Source of the DNA: an uncultured Bryobacteraceae bacterium
GTDB lineage: Bacteria; Acidobacteriota; Terriglobia; Bryobacterales; Bryobacteraceae
DNA length: 64,000 bases
NCBI GenBank assembly: GCA_937924525.1
Contig: CALDSU010000007.1
Span: 248,001-312,000 of the forward strand
Direction: 5' to 3'
Under the pieces are notes generated by a model. The model was not told the origin of the DNA, did no database searches, and saw nothing but the letters and a program-made list of their open reading frames with translations. The translations under genes and the position numbers were made by a program. Positions 44,361 through 54,176 of this stretch are shown piece after piece. How positions within the stretch are numbered: position 1 is the stretch's first letter; each line of letters begins with the position of its first letter.

Positions 44361-47300
44361 ATGAAAAAGAAGCTGACGGGGCTGGTGTTTGCCGGCCTTC
44401 TTGTTGGGTTTCTGGGGATCGTGGGCGGACCCGTTTTGCGGGCGCAGTCTCTTACCCAGACGGTTCAAGGCTTGGTCACCGACACCACGGGGGCGGTGAT
44501 TTCGGGGGCGAAGATCACGCTCACGAACGAGGGCACCAACGTCTCCCAAACGGTGTTGACGAACGATACAGGAAATTACACCTTCTCGCTGGTTCCGGTC
44601 GGGAACTACACGGTCCGGTGCGAGATGCAGGGCTTCAAGTCTGAAATCGTGCGCGGGTTGCGCGTCGAAACGGCGGCCCAGGTACGGCAGGACTTCAGCC
44701 TGACGCTCGGCAACGTGACCGAATCGATTGAAGTGTCCGCCTCGGCGGTTCTGCTGCAAACGGAAAACGCCACGATCGGCGGCGTCGTCGAAAACCGCCG
44801 CATCATCGAGTTGCCGTTGAACGGACGGAACGTCCAGAATCTGGCGGTGCTGGTGCCTGGCGTGCAGTTCGGCGAGCGCACCGGCCGCGGCGACGGTTCG
44901 GGCGGCTTCCCGATTCCCGGGCAGGGCTTCTCGGTTAGCGCCAACGGCCAGCGCGAAATCCACCAGGTGGTTTCGCTCGACGGCGTGGACGCCAAGGATC
45001 CCCGCATCCACATCACGAACTTCGTCCCCTCCATTGAGGCGATTGAAGAGTTCAAGATTCAGACCAACGCTTACCAGGGCGAAATCGGCTTCGGCGGCGG
45101 CGCCTACGTCAACATCACCATGAAGAGCGGCACCAACAACCTGCACGGCACGTTCTTCAACTTCCTGCGCAACGACAAGTTCGACGCCGAGAACTACTTC
45201 CTGAACTTCAACCGTCCGGCGAATGCCCGCTTGCGGAAGAACACCCTGCGGCAGAATCAGTTCGGCTTCGTCATGAGCGGTCCCGTGCTGCTGCCCAAGA
45301 TCTACGACGGCAAGAACAAGACGTTCTGGGCGTTCAACTACGAAGGCCGCCGGACGCGCGAGGGCGTGCTCCAGACCGTGTGGTGGCCCAACGCCGACAT
45401 GCGCCGCGGGAACTTCTCCTCGGTCCAACGCGGCGCGATCAACGCCAACGGCCAGTTCCGCCGGCCGATCGTGATTTACGATCCGGTGACCGGGAATCCG
45501 TTCCCGAACAACACCATTCCCACCACGCTGATCCATCCCGGCGCGACCAACATCCTGAATCAGTTTGTGCCGCAGCCCCAGTTCGCCCCGTCCGACCCGC
45601 TGGACTTCACGGCCAGCGCGGCGGTCAGCCAGCCGATCGATGTGAACACGTATTTCGCGCGCGTCGACCACAACTTCAGTTCCACGGACCGAGTCTTCGC
45701 GCGCCTGGCGTGGGACCGTTCCAGCCGCAACAACAACGACATCAATCCGAATCTGCCGGTCTTCGTCACTTCTCGCGTCACGAACCTGGCGTCGCAATGG
45801 ATCCACACCTTCACGCCGACGATGATTAATGAAGTGCGGTTCGGGTTCAACATCTCCAACGATCTGACGTCCAACCCGCGCACGGACAACACCAGTTTCG
45901 ACATGGACGCGCTGGGCGTGGGACTGTTCCGCATTCCTTCCGACGGTAACCGGAGGCTCACGCCGCGCGAGCATGGCATTCCGCAGATGAACGGCATCGG
46001 TTTTACGATGGCGGAGCGTACGGCCGGCAACGGGTACGACGAAATGGATACGATCCAGATGGGCAACCACCTGTCCTGGATCAAGGGCAAGCACAACCTG
46101 AAGTTCGGCGCGGAACTTTATTACGCCACCATGGAGCGCGGCGCGGCCAACCTTCAGGAGGGCGCGCTGGACTTCTCGGCGGAACAAAGTGGACTGGGCT
46201 TCGCCTCCTTCCTGCTGGGCCGTCCCAATCAGACCCGCACGCCGGAAGGCCTGCCGCTGACCTACCCGCGGGCGACCCGCTGGGGCGCCTATATCCACGA
46301 CGACTGGAAGGCCACGTCGAAGCTGACGATTAACGTCGGCCTCCGTTTCGACTACATCGGTGTGCCGTACGACGCCAAGGGCTTGTGGCGCACGCTCGAT
46401 CTCCCGGGCGACCGCGTCAACATCGGGGGCGGCCAAGGTTACCGCACGCCGGACGGGCGGACGATTCCGATCATCTCGCCCCCCCGCGTGGACGAGTCCG
46501 GCGCGGTGAAACTGTTCAATCAGGATGTTCGGTTCTTTATGCCGCGGCTCGGCATCGCCTACCGCCCGGCGGAAAAGTGGGTGCTGCGCATGGGCGCGGG
46601 GTGGTTCGACAACATCAACCACTTGAACACGTTCACCATCTTCAACCTGATGCCGCCCAAGGCTGGCAACCAGATCTACAACACCCAAATGCAAAACGCG
46701 GTCACGGTGCCGATCACCGGGCTGGACAACAACAATTACAACATCGTCACCCGGCGCTACGCGCCCACTTCGCTCCAACTCACCATGAACGATCCGTTCC
46801 TCACCCGGGGCGGCGGCGCGGCGACGATCCGCCCGGTGAACGTCCTCTACCTGCCTACGGACTACAACGACGGTTCCGTGTACAAGTGGAGCTTTGACAT
46901 TCAGCGCGAGCTCCCCGGTCAGATGGCCCTGACCGTCGGATACGCCGGCAGCAAAGGAACGCACATCGGCAACTCCATTGGCAACGCGAACGACCCGCGG
47001 ACTCCCTCGCAGGCGTTCCAGCAGGCCAACCGGCCGTACACCCAGTTCTTCGATCCCGCGCTGCCCCAACTCGGGATTCAGGCGCTGGGGAACATCCGGT
47101 ACATCGACTCCTACGGCGAGTCGTTTTACCACGGACTGCAAGTCAAGTTAGACAAGCGCGCCCAGCGCGGCTTGACGTTCGGCGTCGCCTACACATATAG
47201 CAAGGCGCACGGCGACGGCGAGAACGGCGGCCAGGAGGGCGCCGGCATCCAGGAGTTCCTGAACCGGAAGGGCTCCCGCGGCCGGTTCCGCTTCGACCAG

Positions 47301-47867
47301 ACGCAGCGCCTGGTCAGCAACTTCGTTTGGGAACTGCCGGGCCGTAACCTGCCGGGCGCGCTCAAGTATGTCATTGGCAACTGGCAGGCGAACGGTATCT
47401 TCACGTTCGCTTCCGGATTCCCCTTCACGGTGAACCAGGGCGCGGGCGACATCGGCATGGCCGTCGGTCCCGTGCGTCCCGACGCGGTCAGCACTTGGGA
47501 AATCGACAACCCGACGCGGCAGCGCTGGTACAACCCGCAGGCCTTCCAGCGGGTGACCTGCCAGTTCCTGACCACCCGTCCGGAACTCTGCAAATACGGC
47601 AATGCCGGGTACAACATCCTCCGCGGCCCCGGCCAGGCGCAGGGCGATTTCTCGATGTACAAGAACCTGCCTATCACGGAGCGTTTCCGGGTGCAGTTCC
47701 GCTGGGAGGCGTTCAACGTGTTCAATACCCCGTGGCTGGGCGATCCGGGCGGGATCGGGTTCTCGAACCCGAGCGTTCTGGTCAACGACAGTCCCACGGC
47801 CGGCGAAATCCGCTCGATCCGCGTTCCGATGCGGCGCATGCAGTTCGGCTTGAAACTCTTCTTCTAA
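44361..47867 (+). CDS. Oar-like TonB-dependent receptor with carboxypeptidase-regulatory domain (receptor 2)
   Basis: 1168 residues. Signal peptide (KKKLTGLVFAGLLVGFLGIV...RAQ), carboxypeptidase-regulatory domain (about 37-120; QGLVTDTTGAVISGAKITL), plug with ELPLNGRNVQNLAVLVPG and a barrel ending FGLKLFF. AAAAGG lies just before the ATG. The MFS transporter gene follows after a strong terminator. Together with the isomerase/epimerase in the opposite direction it looks like a nutrient-uptake locus, probably for a sugar acid or polyol; the ligand is inferred only from neighbours. Confidence 0.9.
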   Translation: MKKKLTGLVFAGLLVGFLGIVGGPVLRAQSLTQTVQGLVTDTTGAVISGAKITLTNEGTNVSQTVLTNDTGNYTFSLVPVGNYTVRCEMQGFKSEIVRGLRVETAAQVRQDFSLTLGNVTESIEVSASAVLLQTENATIGGVVENRRIIELPLNGRNVQNLAVLVPGVQFGERTGRGDGSGGFPIPGQGFSVSANGQREIHQVVSLDGVDAKDPRIHITNFVPSIEAIEEFKIQTNAYQGEIGFGGGAYVNITMKSGTNNLHGTFFNFLRNDKFDAENYFLNFNRPANARLRKNTLRQNQFGFVMSGPVLLPKIYDGKNKTFWAFNYEGRRTREGVLQTVWWPNADMRRGNFSSVQRGAINANGQFRRPIVIYDPVTGNPFPNNTIPTTLIHPGATNILNQFVPQPQFAPSDPLDFTASAAVSQPIDVNTYFARVDHNFSSTDRVFARLAWDRSSRNNNDINPNLPVFVTSRVTNLASQWIHTFTPTMINEVRFGFNISNDLTSNPRTDNTSFDMDALGVGLFRIPSDGNRRLTPREHGIPQMNGIGFTMAERTAGNGYDEMDTIQMGNHLSWIKGKHNLKFGAELYYATMERGAANLQEGALDFSAEQSGLGFASFLLGRPNQTRTPEGLPLTYPRATRWGAYIHDDWKATSKLTINVGLRFDYIGVPYDAKGLWRTLDLPGDRVNIGGGQGYRTPDGRTIPIISPPRVDESGAVKLFNQDVRFFMPRLGIAYRPAEKWVLRMGAGWFDNINHLNTFTIFNLMPPKAGNQIYNTQMQNAVTVPITGLDNNNYNIVTRRYAPTSLQLTMNDPFLTRGGGAATIRPVNVLYLPTDYNDGSVYKWSFDIQRELPGQMALTVGYAGSKGTHIGNSIGNANDPRTPSQAFQQANRPYTQFFDPALPQLGIQALGNIRYIDSYGESFYHGLQVKLDKRAQRGLTFGVAYTYSKAHGDGENGGQEGAGIQEFLNRKGSRGRFRFDQTQRLVSNFVWELPGRNLPGALKYVIGNWQANGIFTFASGFPFTVNQGAGDIGMAVGPVRPDAVSTWEIDNPTRQRWYNPQAFQRVTCQFLTTRPELCKYGNAGYNILRGPGQAQGDFSMYKNLPITERFRVQFRWEAFNVFNTPWLGDPGGIGFSNPSVLVNDSPTAGEIRSIRVPMRRMQFGLKLFF

Positions 47868-47890
47868 CCAGAACCGCACCTCCAACAACC

Positions 47891-47920
47891 GGGGTTGGCC
47901 GACGGGCCAGCCCCTTTTTT
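47891..47920 (+). terminator. Rho-independent terminator after receptor 2
   Basis: GGGGTTGGCC, loop GACG, GGCCAGCCCC (ten pairs, one G-U) followed by six T. It begins 24 bases past the receptor stop and ends 22 bases before the MFS start, so the transporter must be expressed by read-through or its own promoter. Confidence 0.88.
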
Positions 47921-47942
47921 GCGCCCGCAAGGGAACTCCCGA

Positions 47943-49208
47943 ATGACGCTGCGCTGGTGGATCGCAGGCCTGCTGCTGCTGGCCACCTGCATCAGCTACC
48001 TCGACCGGCAGACCATGGCCGTCGCGGCGCCCGCGGTGGCGCGGGAGTTTGGGCTGTCCAACGAACAGATCGGCCACATACTGTCGGCGTTTCTGCTCGC
48101 TTATGCCTTTGGCCAACTGGTGGCGGGCCGGGTGCTCGACTGGACCGGCAGCCGCTGGGGTCTGTCCCTTTCGATCACCGTATGGTCGCTGGCGAATCTC
48201 TGCACGGCGTGGGTGACCCGCCCGTGGGGTCTGACGTTCTTCCGGTTTCTCCTGGGACTCGGTGAGTCCGGCAACTACCCCGGCGGCGTCAAGGTGATCG
48301 CCGAGTGGTTCCCGCCCCGGGAACGCGCGCTGGGAGGCGCGATTTTCGCCAGCGGCGCCAGCGCGGGCGCCGTGCTGGCCGCGCCGCTGGTGGCGACCAT
48401 CACCCACCATTGGGGATGGCGCGCCGCTTTTCTGACGACGGGAGCGCTCGGGTTCTTCTGGCTGGCCGTGTGGCTGCTGGTCTATCGGACTCCGGATCGT
48501 CACCCCTTCCTGTCCCCTCGCGAGCGCGCGCTGCTGTCGGAAGCCAGGCTGACCGAAACCGAAACCACCGCCCTGCGGTGGCAGGATCTGCTGCGTTACC
48601 GGCAAGTCTGGACCATGACCGTGGCGCGGTTCCTGGAGGAGCCGCTTTTGTGGCTCAGCGTGTTCTGGCTGCCGAAGTACCTGGTGGATGCCCGGGGACT
48701 CTCGCTGCTCGAGACGGGCTACGTGCTGATGATTCCCTATCTGACGCTCGATGCCGGCTACCTGCTCGGCGGCTGGCTGACCGGGCGGCTGGTGCGGCGC
48801 GGTCTGCCCCTGGCGGAGGCCAAGCAGCGGGTGCTGTGGGGCGCCGCGTGCTGCATGCTGGCAGCGGTTCCGGCGGCGCTGGCCTCCGGCGCCGCCGGAG
48901 CGGTCGCCTGGATCAGTCTGGCTACGTTCGGCCACGGCGCGTGGTTTTCCAACGTCATGACCATTCCCGCCGATCTGGCGCCGCGCCCGCTGGTAGCCTC
49001 CTTCTATGGCATCACCGCGCTGGGCGGGAGCCTTGGTGGCATCCTGTTCACCGAGCTCACGGGCCTGGTGGCCGACCGCTGGCACACCTACGCACCCTCG
49101 CTGATCGTGGCCGGCATCCAGCCCCTGCTGGCCACGCTGGCCTTCCGCCTCGTGCGTGGTTCCCTGGCGAGGGTGGGAGATGACTCACTGCCCGCCGTTG
49201 AAAGGTGA
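47943..49208 (+). CDS. MFS transporter, ACS family (hexuronate/organic anion type)
   Basis: 421 residues with about 12 hydrophobic segments. SYLDRQTMAVAAPAV in the first helix region, VAGRVLDWTGSRWG in loop 2-3 and GLGESGNYPGGVKVIAEWFP with ERALGGAIFASGAS are characteristic of the anion:cation symporter family, which includes the ExuT galacturonate/glucuronate carrier. The ATG with AAGGGAA upstream was chosen over a longer frame start because that precedes the terminator tail. The enzyme context (inositol oxygenase, isomerases) fits hexuronate import. Confidence 0.87.
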   Translation: MTLRWWIAGLLLLATCISYLDRQTMAVAAPAVAREFGLSNEQIGHILSAFLLAYAFGQLVAGRVLDWTGSRWGLSLSITVWSLANLCTAWVTRPWGLTFFRFLLGLGESGNYPGGVKVIAEWFPPRERALGGAIFASGASAGAVLAAPLVATITHHWGWRAAFLTTGALGFFWLAVWLLVYRTPDRHPFLSPRERALLSEARLTETETTALRWQDLLRYRQVWTMTVARFLEEPLLWLSVFWLPKYLVDARGLSLLETGYVLMIPYLTLDAGYLLGGWLTGRLVRRGLPLAEAKQRVLWGAACCMLAAVPAALASGAAGAVAWISLATFGHGAWFSNVMTIPADLAPRPLVASFYGITALGGSLGGILFTELTGLVADRWHTYAPSLIVAGIQPLLATLAFRLVRGSLARVGDDSLPAVER

Positions 49209-49232
49209 ACGGTCCCACAACCCGCCCAGGAT

Positions 49233-52200
49233 TTACCGCTCGCAGGGCGGCGTCTCAATCCGCACGTTGTTGATCCGCCCGCCCTTCACGTCGAACGTGC
49301 CGGTGCGGCGTCCCGAATCCACGCAGGGAGTCGTGTAGTTGTAATTCACCGTGTACTGATAGCCGTCGGCGACCAGCAGTCTGGCTTCATACGCGCCGTT
49401 CCGCGCGATGGACTCGCCGCTCTCGATCAGCTTGCCATTTCGGTCGGTGATGGAGATCCGATAATTGTTGCACATCTGGTTGGAGGTGAAGCTTCCCACT
49501 TTCAGGCGCCGGTACACCTCGAAGAGCACGTCCTCCTTGGCGACCGGCGTATCCCGCGCAATCTTGAACACGATCTTGTCCCGCAGCGTCTTCGTGCCAA
49601 AAGTCACCACGAGCTCAATGGGATGGTCGCCATCCGTCGTCCAGGAGTTCTTTACCGTCCGTCCGGTCTTGGACCCGTTGTCGAAGATCCACTGGTACAC
49701 GGCGTCCTCTGGCACGTTGCGGTTTACCGTAGTGAAATCGTACGTGGCGCCGGTAACGCCAACGAAATCGCGATACCCTTTGATCTTGGCCTCGGGCTCC
49801 GCCAGGTCGACCAGCACGTAGATGTTCCGCTTGGCGTCCGGCTGGAGGGTGGCCCGGTTGTTCACCACGCCGAGCAGCACGGTCTTGCGGCCCCGCGCCA
49901 GATCGGCGGCTTTCGGGAAGAGCAACTCCTTTCCCCCCGTTTGTTTCCCGATATATTCCTGCGTCTGCGCGTTGAAGGCGTAGCCAAGCAGATCCACATC
50001 CGGGTCGGGATTCTGGGTCTTGGCTGCCAGCACGACCTCATCGGTGAGAGCCGGCAGTTCTTTCACGGAGGTAAACTTTACGCTAAACGTCGTCATCGCG
50101 AGGTCCGGCGCCCAGACCCATGCAAACCGCTTGCGGCTGTCGGTGGAGCCGCCCCCAAAAGCCAGGAAGACGTCCGCGCCTCCCTGCGGCAGCAAATCCT
50201 GCAACCTGGGGAACTGCTTGTCGGGATACACAATGCCGGCGAAATAGTGGTCCGCAAACAAAGCCCACTCTTTAGAAAGCTCCGCCGGTCCGCCCAGCAC
50301 TTTGCTGAGCGCCTCCACCGCGCTCTCCGCAGGATTCCTCCCACGGAGCAAGCGCGCCACCGCGGACGGCTTCCGCCGGAACACATCCGTCAGGAACATC
50401 GAGGCCCCGTAGCCATGTTCCTGCTGATCTTTCCGCAACGCGGGAATGTTATTCAAGCCGGCCGACGTGAAGGTCTTATAGTTATCCGATATATTTGTGC
50501 CGCGTCCACATGTGGAGCAAACCGTAGTCGCGATGTGAGTTTCCCGGTGGGTCCCCACTGCTTCGTACCAGGTGCTCAGCGCCTCGTCCATCCAAAGCCA
50601 CGGAAAACCGTACCAATATTTGGACAATCCAAAGGGCGCGGCCCCTCCGTGAACCGCTTGGACCAGGTGCATGAACTCATGCGCGGGCACAGAATAGAAC
50701 GCGTCGATGTCGTCAGGAGACTGCAGTTTGAGCGTGTTAAACCAGAGCGCGGAGCCATCGCACTCTCCGTCCAGGCTGGCATCCAGCTTCTTCAAAGTCA
50801 CTTCGACGGGTGGAAAAACGGCGCCCAGCACCAGCCTCTCCGTGAGGTCTTTGATGCCTACTTCCGCTTCAAGGGTATCCCACGCCTCCTCGAGCCAGCC
50901 GCCGATCCTTCGCGCCGCATCGCCGTAGTTTTGCGGATAGTAGATCAGGAATCGCCCGCGTGGTGTCTTCCCGGAGTGATAGCCCTTCAGCATCCATAAG
51001 GAAAATGTTTTTTTCAATTTGAGTTTGGCCGGATCCACCGACGCGGTCGAAGCCGCGCCGGCTGGAGATGCCGACACCATCCGGGTCTGGTTCTTGGTCA
51101 TCCCTCCGGCGGGATCCGGCCGGGGATACATCACCGCGAGGACGGAGGCCGGGCCATCCGGCGTTACCGCGCGCGCTTGAGTCTTAACCGGCGTCGCAAG
51201 CCCGACCGACAGCGGTTTGGCGACGTTTTCCGGCAGCCCCTCCACCCGGAAAATGTCGCTGTCGTGATATTCTTCCAGGCCCGTGGGCGGACGGCCTTTC
51301 GCCAGCCGCAGCAGCACGGTTTCGGCAAACGCGCCCGCCGGCACGCTGACGCGCGCGGCTTCCGCGGCCACCTCTCCGCCTTCCGGCCCAATCCAAGCCT
51401 CGGCCAAGACACGCCAGCGGTTGACAGGAATCTCCACTTTCGCCCGCTGCCCACCGCTCTCGCCGGTCACCACGACGCGGAACAAATCCTCCTCGACCTC
51501 CCTGAGGCCAGTCAGCCGCAGCGAAGCTCCGTCGCCAGCCTGCGCTTCCTCCGGCGCCAGGCTGATCTCCACGGGCACTCCCGGCGGATCGGTTGCCGCG
51601 GTGAACCGCACCGAACCGTTCCAAGTCCCCTTGGGCACCACTCCGATCTCCACCGTCTCGTCGCCCGAGGACTCGGCCAAGTCGACGGATTCGCGATCCG
51701 GGGCCAGCGAGAATGGCGCCTCGGCAGGCGTTTCCGGCAGATAGCTGACCACGGCGCGCAGCATCAGGTTCGCCGGTTGCGTTTCGCCATTGAACTGGAC
51801 CTGGAACGGTCCATCAAACGTCGCGCCGCCGTCGAAGGACCGGAAGCTGCGCCGCGCTTTGGGCCCGTCGAAGTCGAGCGCGAAGCCAACCCCGTTGTGG
51901 GGGTCCGGCGCCTGGTAGCCCACGTACACATCGCCGGACTCGATCACCGGGCCATCCACCGCTACTTCGAGGAACTCCCGGGTGGCCTTGATCGTTTCCT
52001 CGCGGTCCACATCCAGCGTAATCTGTTCGGGCGGTTGGCCCGCGCCGGTCGCGTCGCGGAAGACCACGATCCGGATCCGCTGGTTGATAGGCGAGGGACG
52101 GTTGGCGAAGCTCACCATATAAAAGCGCAGCCTGGTCAGCTTGGCCGGATAGCGCGAAGGCGTCAGGCGGTTCACCATTAGGGCGCCGTCGCGCACCACG

Positions 52201-52988
52201 CCGGTTTCCACGCTTCCATCGTCGGCGGAGAGTTCTTCCTCGTCGCCGCCGCCGGGAGTGATCTTGCGCACGACCGCGCGCATCATCGGATTGGCGCGCT
52301 GCCCGTCGGTAAACTCGAGTGGTCCGTAGAACGTCGCGCCGTCGTCCTCCGACCAGAAGCCGCGTTCGAACGGGGCGCCGCTGGTATCAGTGGCGAAACC
52401 AACCCCGTTGGCCGGCCGCGGCGCCTGATAGCCGACATAGATATCGCCGCTGTCCACCCGCAGACCGTCAACTGGGAAGTCCACAAACTCACGGAGTGCG
52501 GGAATGGTGACCTGCCGGTCCACCAGCATGCGCGGGCTCCGCGGCGGCTTGCCGGCGCCTTGCGGGTCGGTGAACGCCAACAGGCGTATCTGCTGGCCCA
52601 CCGGGTCCGGTTGGTTCCGGAACTTCGTAAAGTAGAGGCGAATTCTGGTGACGTTTACGGGATAGCTCGACGGCGTCAAACGCGTCACCAGCACCAAGCC
52701 ATCTTCCAGGAGACCGACCCCGTCGGAAGCGCCGTCGTCCGCAATCAGCTCCTCCTCCGGCGCGTCCGCATGCAGCCAGCCAGCCCCGGCAGCGTCCCGC
52801 GCTTTGCCCCCTTCCAGCGGCGGCGCCAGTTCCGCGGCCGCCAACCCGGATCGCGCGGCCGCGGGATCCGTGGCGGCGGGCGCAAACGCTTTGCGAGGAA
52901 TCCCGCCGGCGACAAGCGTCGCCAGCGCCAGTACGACAATTACCAATGCGATGAAACCGCGATTCCGAAATGGTCCAAAGGCATCCAT
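49233..52988 (-). CDS. Large secreted zinc metallopeptidase-like protein with tandem N-terminal repeats
   Basis: 1251 residues. After a signal/anchor (GFIALVIVVLALATLVAG) two ~165-residue repeats follow (about 79-242 and 250-415), sharing EEL-ADDG, VNRLTPS-YP, RIRLYF and SGD-YVGYQAP. A beta region, then a peptidase with H770-EFM-H774 (SVPAHEFMHLVQAVHG) and a following W-x-DE-LSTWYE (E802) give a gluzincin pattern. The C-terminal third is beta-rich with an Ig-like/PKD-like segment (YQWIFDNGSKTGRTV). No named family recognised. GGAGG lies about 11 bases before the ATG. Confidence 0.75.
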   Translation of the reverse strand: MDAFGPFRNRGFIALVIVVLALATLVAGGIPRKAFAPAATDPAAARSGLAAAELAPPLEGGKARDAAGAGWLHADAPEEELIADDGASDGVGLLEDGLVLVTRLTPSSYPVNVTRIRLYFTKFRNQPDPVGQQIRLLAFTDPQGAGKPPRSPRMLVDRQVTIPALREFVDFPVDGLRVDSGDIYVGYQAPRPANGVGFATDTSGAPFERGFWSEDDGATFYGPLEFTDGQRANPMMRAVVRKITPGGGDEEELSADDGSVETGVVRDGALMVNRLTPSRYPAKLTRLRFYMVSFANRPSPINQRIRIVVFRDATGAGQPPEQITLDVDREETIKATREFLEVAVDGPVIESGDVYVGYQAPDPHNGVGFALDFDGPKARRSFRSFDGGATFDGPFQVQFNGETQPANLMLRAVVSYLPETPAEAPFSLAPDRESVDLAESSGDETVEIGVVPKGTWNGSVRFTAATDPPGVPVEISLAPEEAQAGDGASLRLTGLREVEEDLFRVVVTGESGGQRAKVEIPVNRWRVLAEAWIGPEGGEVAAEAARVSVPAGAFAETVLLRLAKGRPPTGLEEYHDSDIFRVEGLPENVAKPLSVGLATPVKTQARAVTPDGPASVLAVMYPRPDPAGGMTKNQTRMVSASPAGAASTASVDPAKLKLKKTFSLWMLKGYHSGKTPRGRFLIYYPQNYGDAARRIGGWLEEAWDTLEAEVGIKDLTERLVLGAVFPPVEVTLKKLDASLDGECDGSALWFNTLKLQSPDDIDAFYSVPAHEFMHLVQAVHGGAAPFGLSKYWYGFPWLWMDEALSTWYEAVGTHRETHIATTVCSTCGRGTNISDNYKTFTSAGLNNIPALRKDQQEHGYGASMFLTDVFRRKPSAVARLLRGRNPAESAVEALSKVLGGPAELSKEWALFADHYFAGIVYPDKQFPRLQDLLPQGGADVFLAFGGGSTDSRKRFAWVWAPDLAMTTFSVKFTSVKELPALTDEVVLAAKTQNPDPDVDLLGYAFNAQTQEYIGKQTGGKELLFPKAADLARGRKTVLLGVVNNRATLQPDAKRNIYVLVDLAEPEAKIKGYRDFVGVTGATYDFTTVNRNVPEDAVYQWIFDNGSKTGRTVKNSWTTDGDHPIELVVTFGTKTLRDKIVFKIARDTPVAKEDVLFEVYRRLKVGSFTSNQMCNNYRISITDRNGKLIESGESIARNGAYEARLLVADGYQYTVNYNYTTPCVDSGRRTGTFDVKGGRINNVRIETPPCER

Positions 52989-53123
52989 AGGGCCTGATCC
53001 TCCAGGGACACTATGCGAAATTCAGATACGCAAGTCCATCCCCTGGGCGTACTAGACTAGAATGCTCTCCCGGCGGCAGACCCTTTGCCTCAGGGAACCA
53101 CACGGGGTGTGGCGGGCAGGCTT

Positions 53124-54119
53124 TCAGTAGCCTTTTTCCTTGTCCACGATGTGCAGCAGCGGCTCTCCGGCGGCGAAGCGGCGCAGGTTCTCCTTATAGA
53201 GTTCCATCCGGCGCTTGCCCACTTCATCAGACCCTCCCGCCGAGTGGGGAGTGATGATGACGTTGTCGAACTTCCAGAGCGGATGGCCCTTGGGCAGCGG
53301 TTCCGGATCGGTGACGTCCAGCCCCGCTCCGGCCAGATGCCTGGAATCGAGGGCCTGGACCAAGGCGGGCGTCTGGTACAAGCCGCCCCGCGACACCGCC
53401 ACAAAGTAGCTGTCTTTCTTCAGGAGGTTGAACTGGCGTTCGCCGATCATGCCCCGGGTCTCCGCGGTGAGCGGAGCGGCCAGAAACAGGACGTCGGCTT
53501 GGGGCAGCACCTCATCCAGGCGGTCCGGCCGCACCACTTTCTTCCAGAAGAACGTATACGGCAGATCGCGTGGGTCTACGCCAATTACCGTCATGCCGAA
53601 CGCGTGCGCCCGCTGCGCGATCTGCATGCCGATGCCGCCGACGCCGACGATGACGGCGGTCTTCCCGCTCAGTTCCACCAGCCGAAGCTGGCCGCGTCCC
53701 CATTCCTCGCGGGCCATCATCGTGACCGCGCGCGGAATCTCGCGGGTCAGACCGAGCAGCAAGGCCATGGCGTGATCGGCGATGTTCGGGCCCTGGATGA
53801 TGCGGCAGTTGGTCAGCGTGACCGGCCGGTTCCGCAATTCGCCAACGAAGCGCTCGACCCCCGCGCTGTTGGTCTGCACCCAGCGCAGTTTGGGGGCCAG
53901 AGCAAAGATGCGCCCGTGCGGGGGCTCGATGATCGCGTCGGCGTCGGCGAGTTGGGCGGCGGCGTTTTCCTGCGAGGCCGCCACCACGGTCGTTCCGGGC
54001 GCGGTGGCCTGCAATTCCCGCAACTGGTCCGCCCGGCCTCCCCAAAACACAATCTTCTGCGGGTAGAGGGGCCACCCCCCGGCCAAACCCAGGGTGAGCC
54101 AAACGGCCAATCGCGACAT
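53124..54119 (-). CDS. D-isomer-specific 2-hydroxyacid dehydrogenase with N-terminal signal
   Basis: 331 residues. The NAD-binding Rossmann motif is VGVGGIGMQIAQ; catalytic residues appear as the arginine in VSRGGLYQT, glutamate in TDPEPLPKGHPLW and histidine in ITPHSAGGSDE. GVDPRD after the second strand suggests NAD. Unusually, the first ~20 residues (LAVWLTLGLAGGWPLYPQ) look like a secretion signal; NAD-dependent enzymes are rarely exported. GGAGG precedes the ATG, so this start is well supported. Confidence 0.83.
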   Translation of the reverse strand: MSRLAVWLTLGLAGGWPLYPQKIVFWGGRADQLRELQATAPGTTVVAASQENAAAQLADADAIIEPPHGRIFALAPKLRWVQTNSAGVERFVGELRNRPVTLTNCRIIQGPNIADHAMALLLGLTREIPRAVTMMAREEWGRGQLRLVELSGKTAVIVGVGGIGMQIAQRAHAFGMTVIGVDPRDLPYTFFWKKVVRPDRLDEVLPQADVLFLAAPLTAETRGMIGERQFNLLKKDSYFVAVSRGGLYQTPALVQALDSRHLAGAGLDVTDPEPLPKGHPLWKFDNVIITPHSAGGSDEVGKRRMELYKENLRRFAAGEPLLHIVDKEKGY

Positions 54120-54176
54120 GGCATTCCTCCGGCCCTGTGATTCTATCTCAGCGGGCGGGGCGACGGGCGGCCGCGG

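Noticed and set aside
44097-47141. The epimerase frame stays open on the minus strand for more than 1000 codons across receptor 2
   Set aside because: It is antisense to a clear receptor gene, its translation is Arg/Val/His-rich with no family likeness, and the epimerase has a good start with Shine-Dalgarno at 44096. High GC removes stop codons.
47148-49085. 645-codon minus-strand ORF
   Set aside because: Antisense to receptor 2 and the MFS gene, and runs through the strong terminator.
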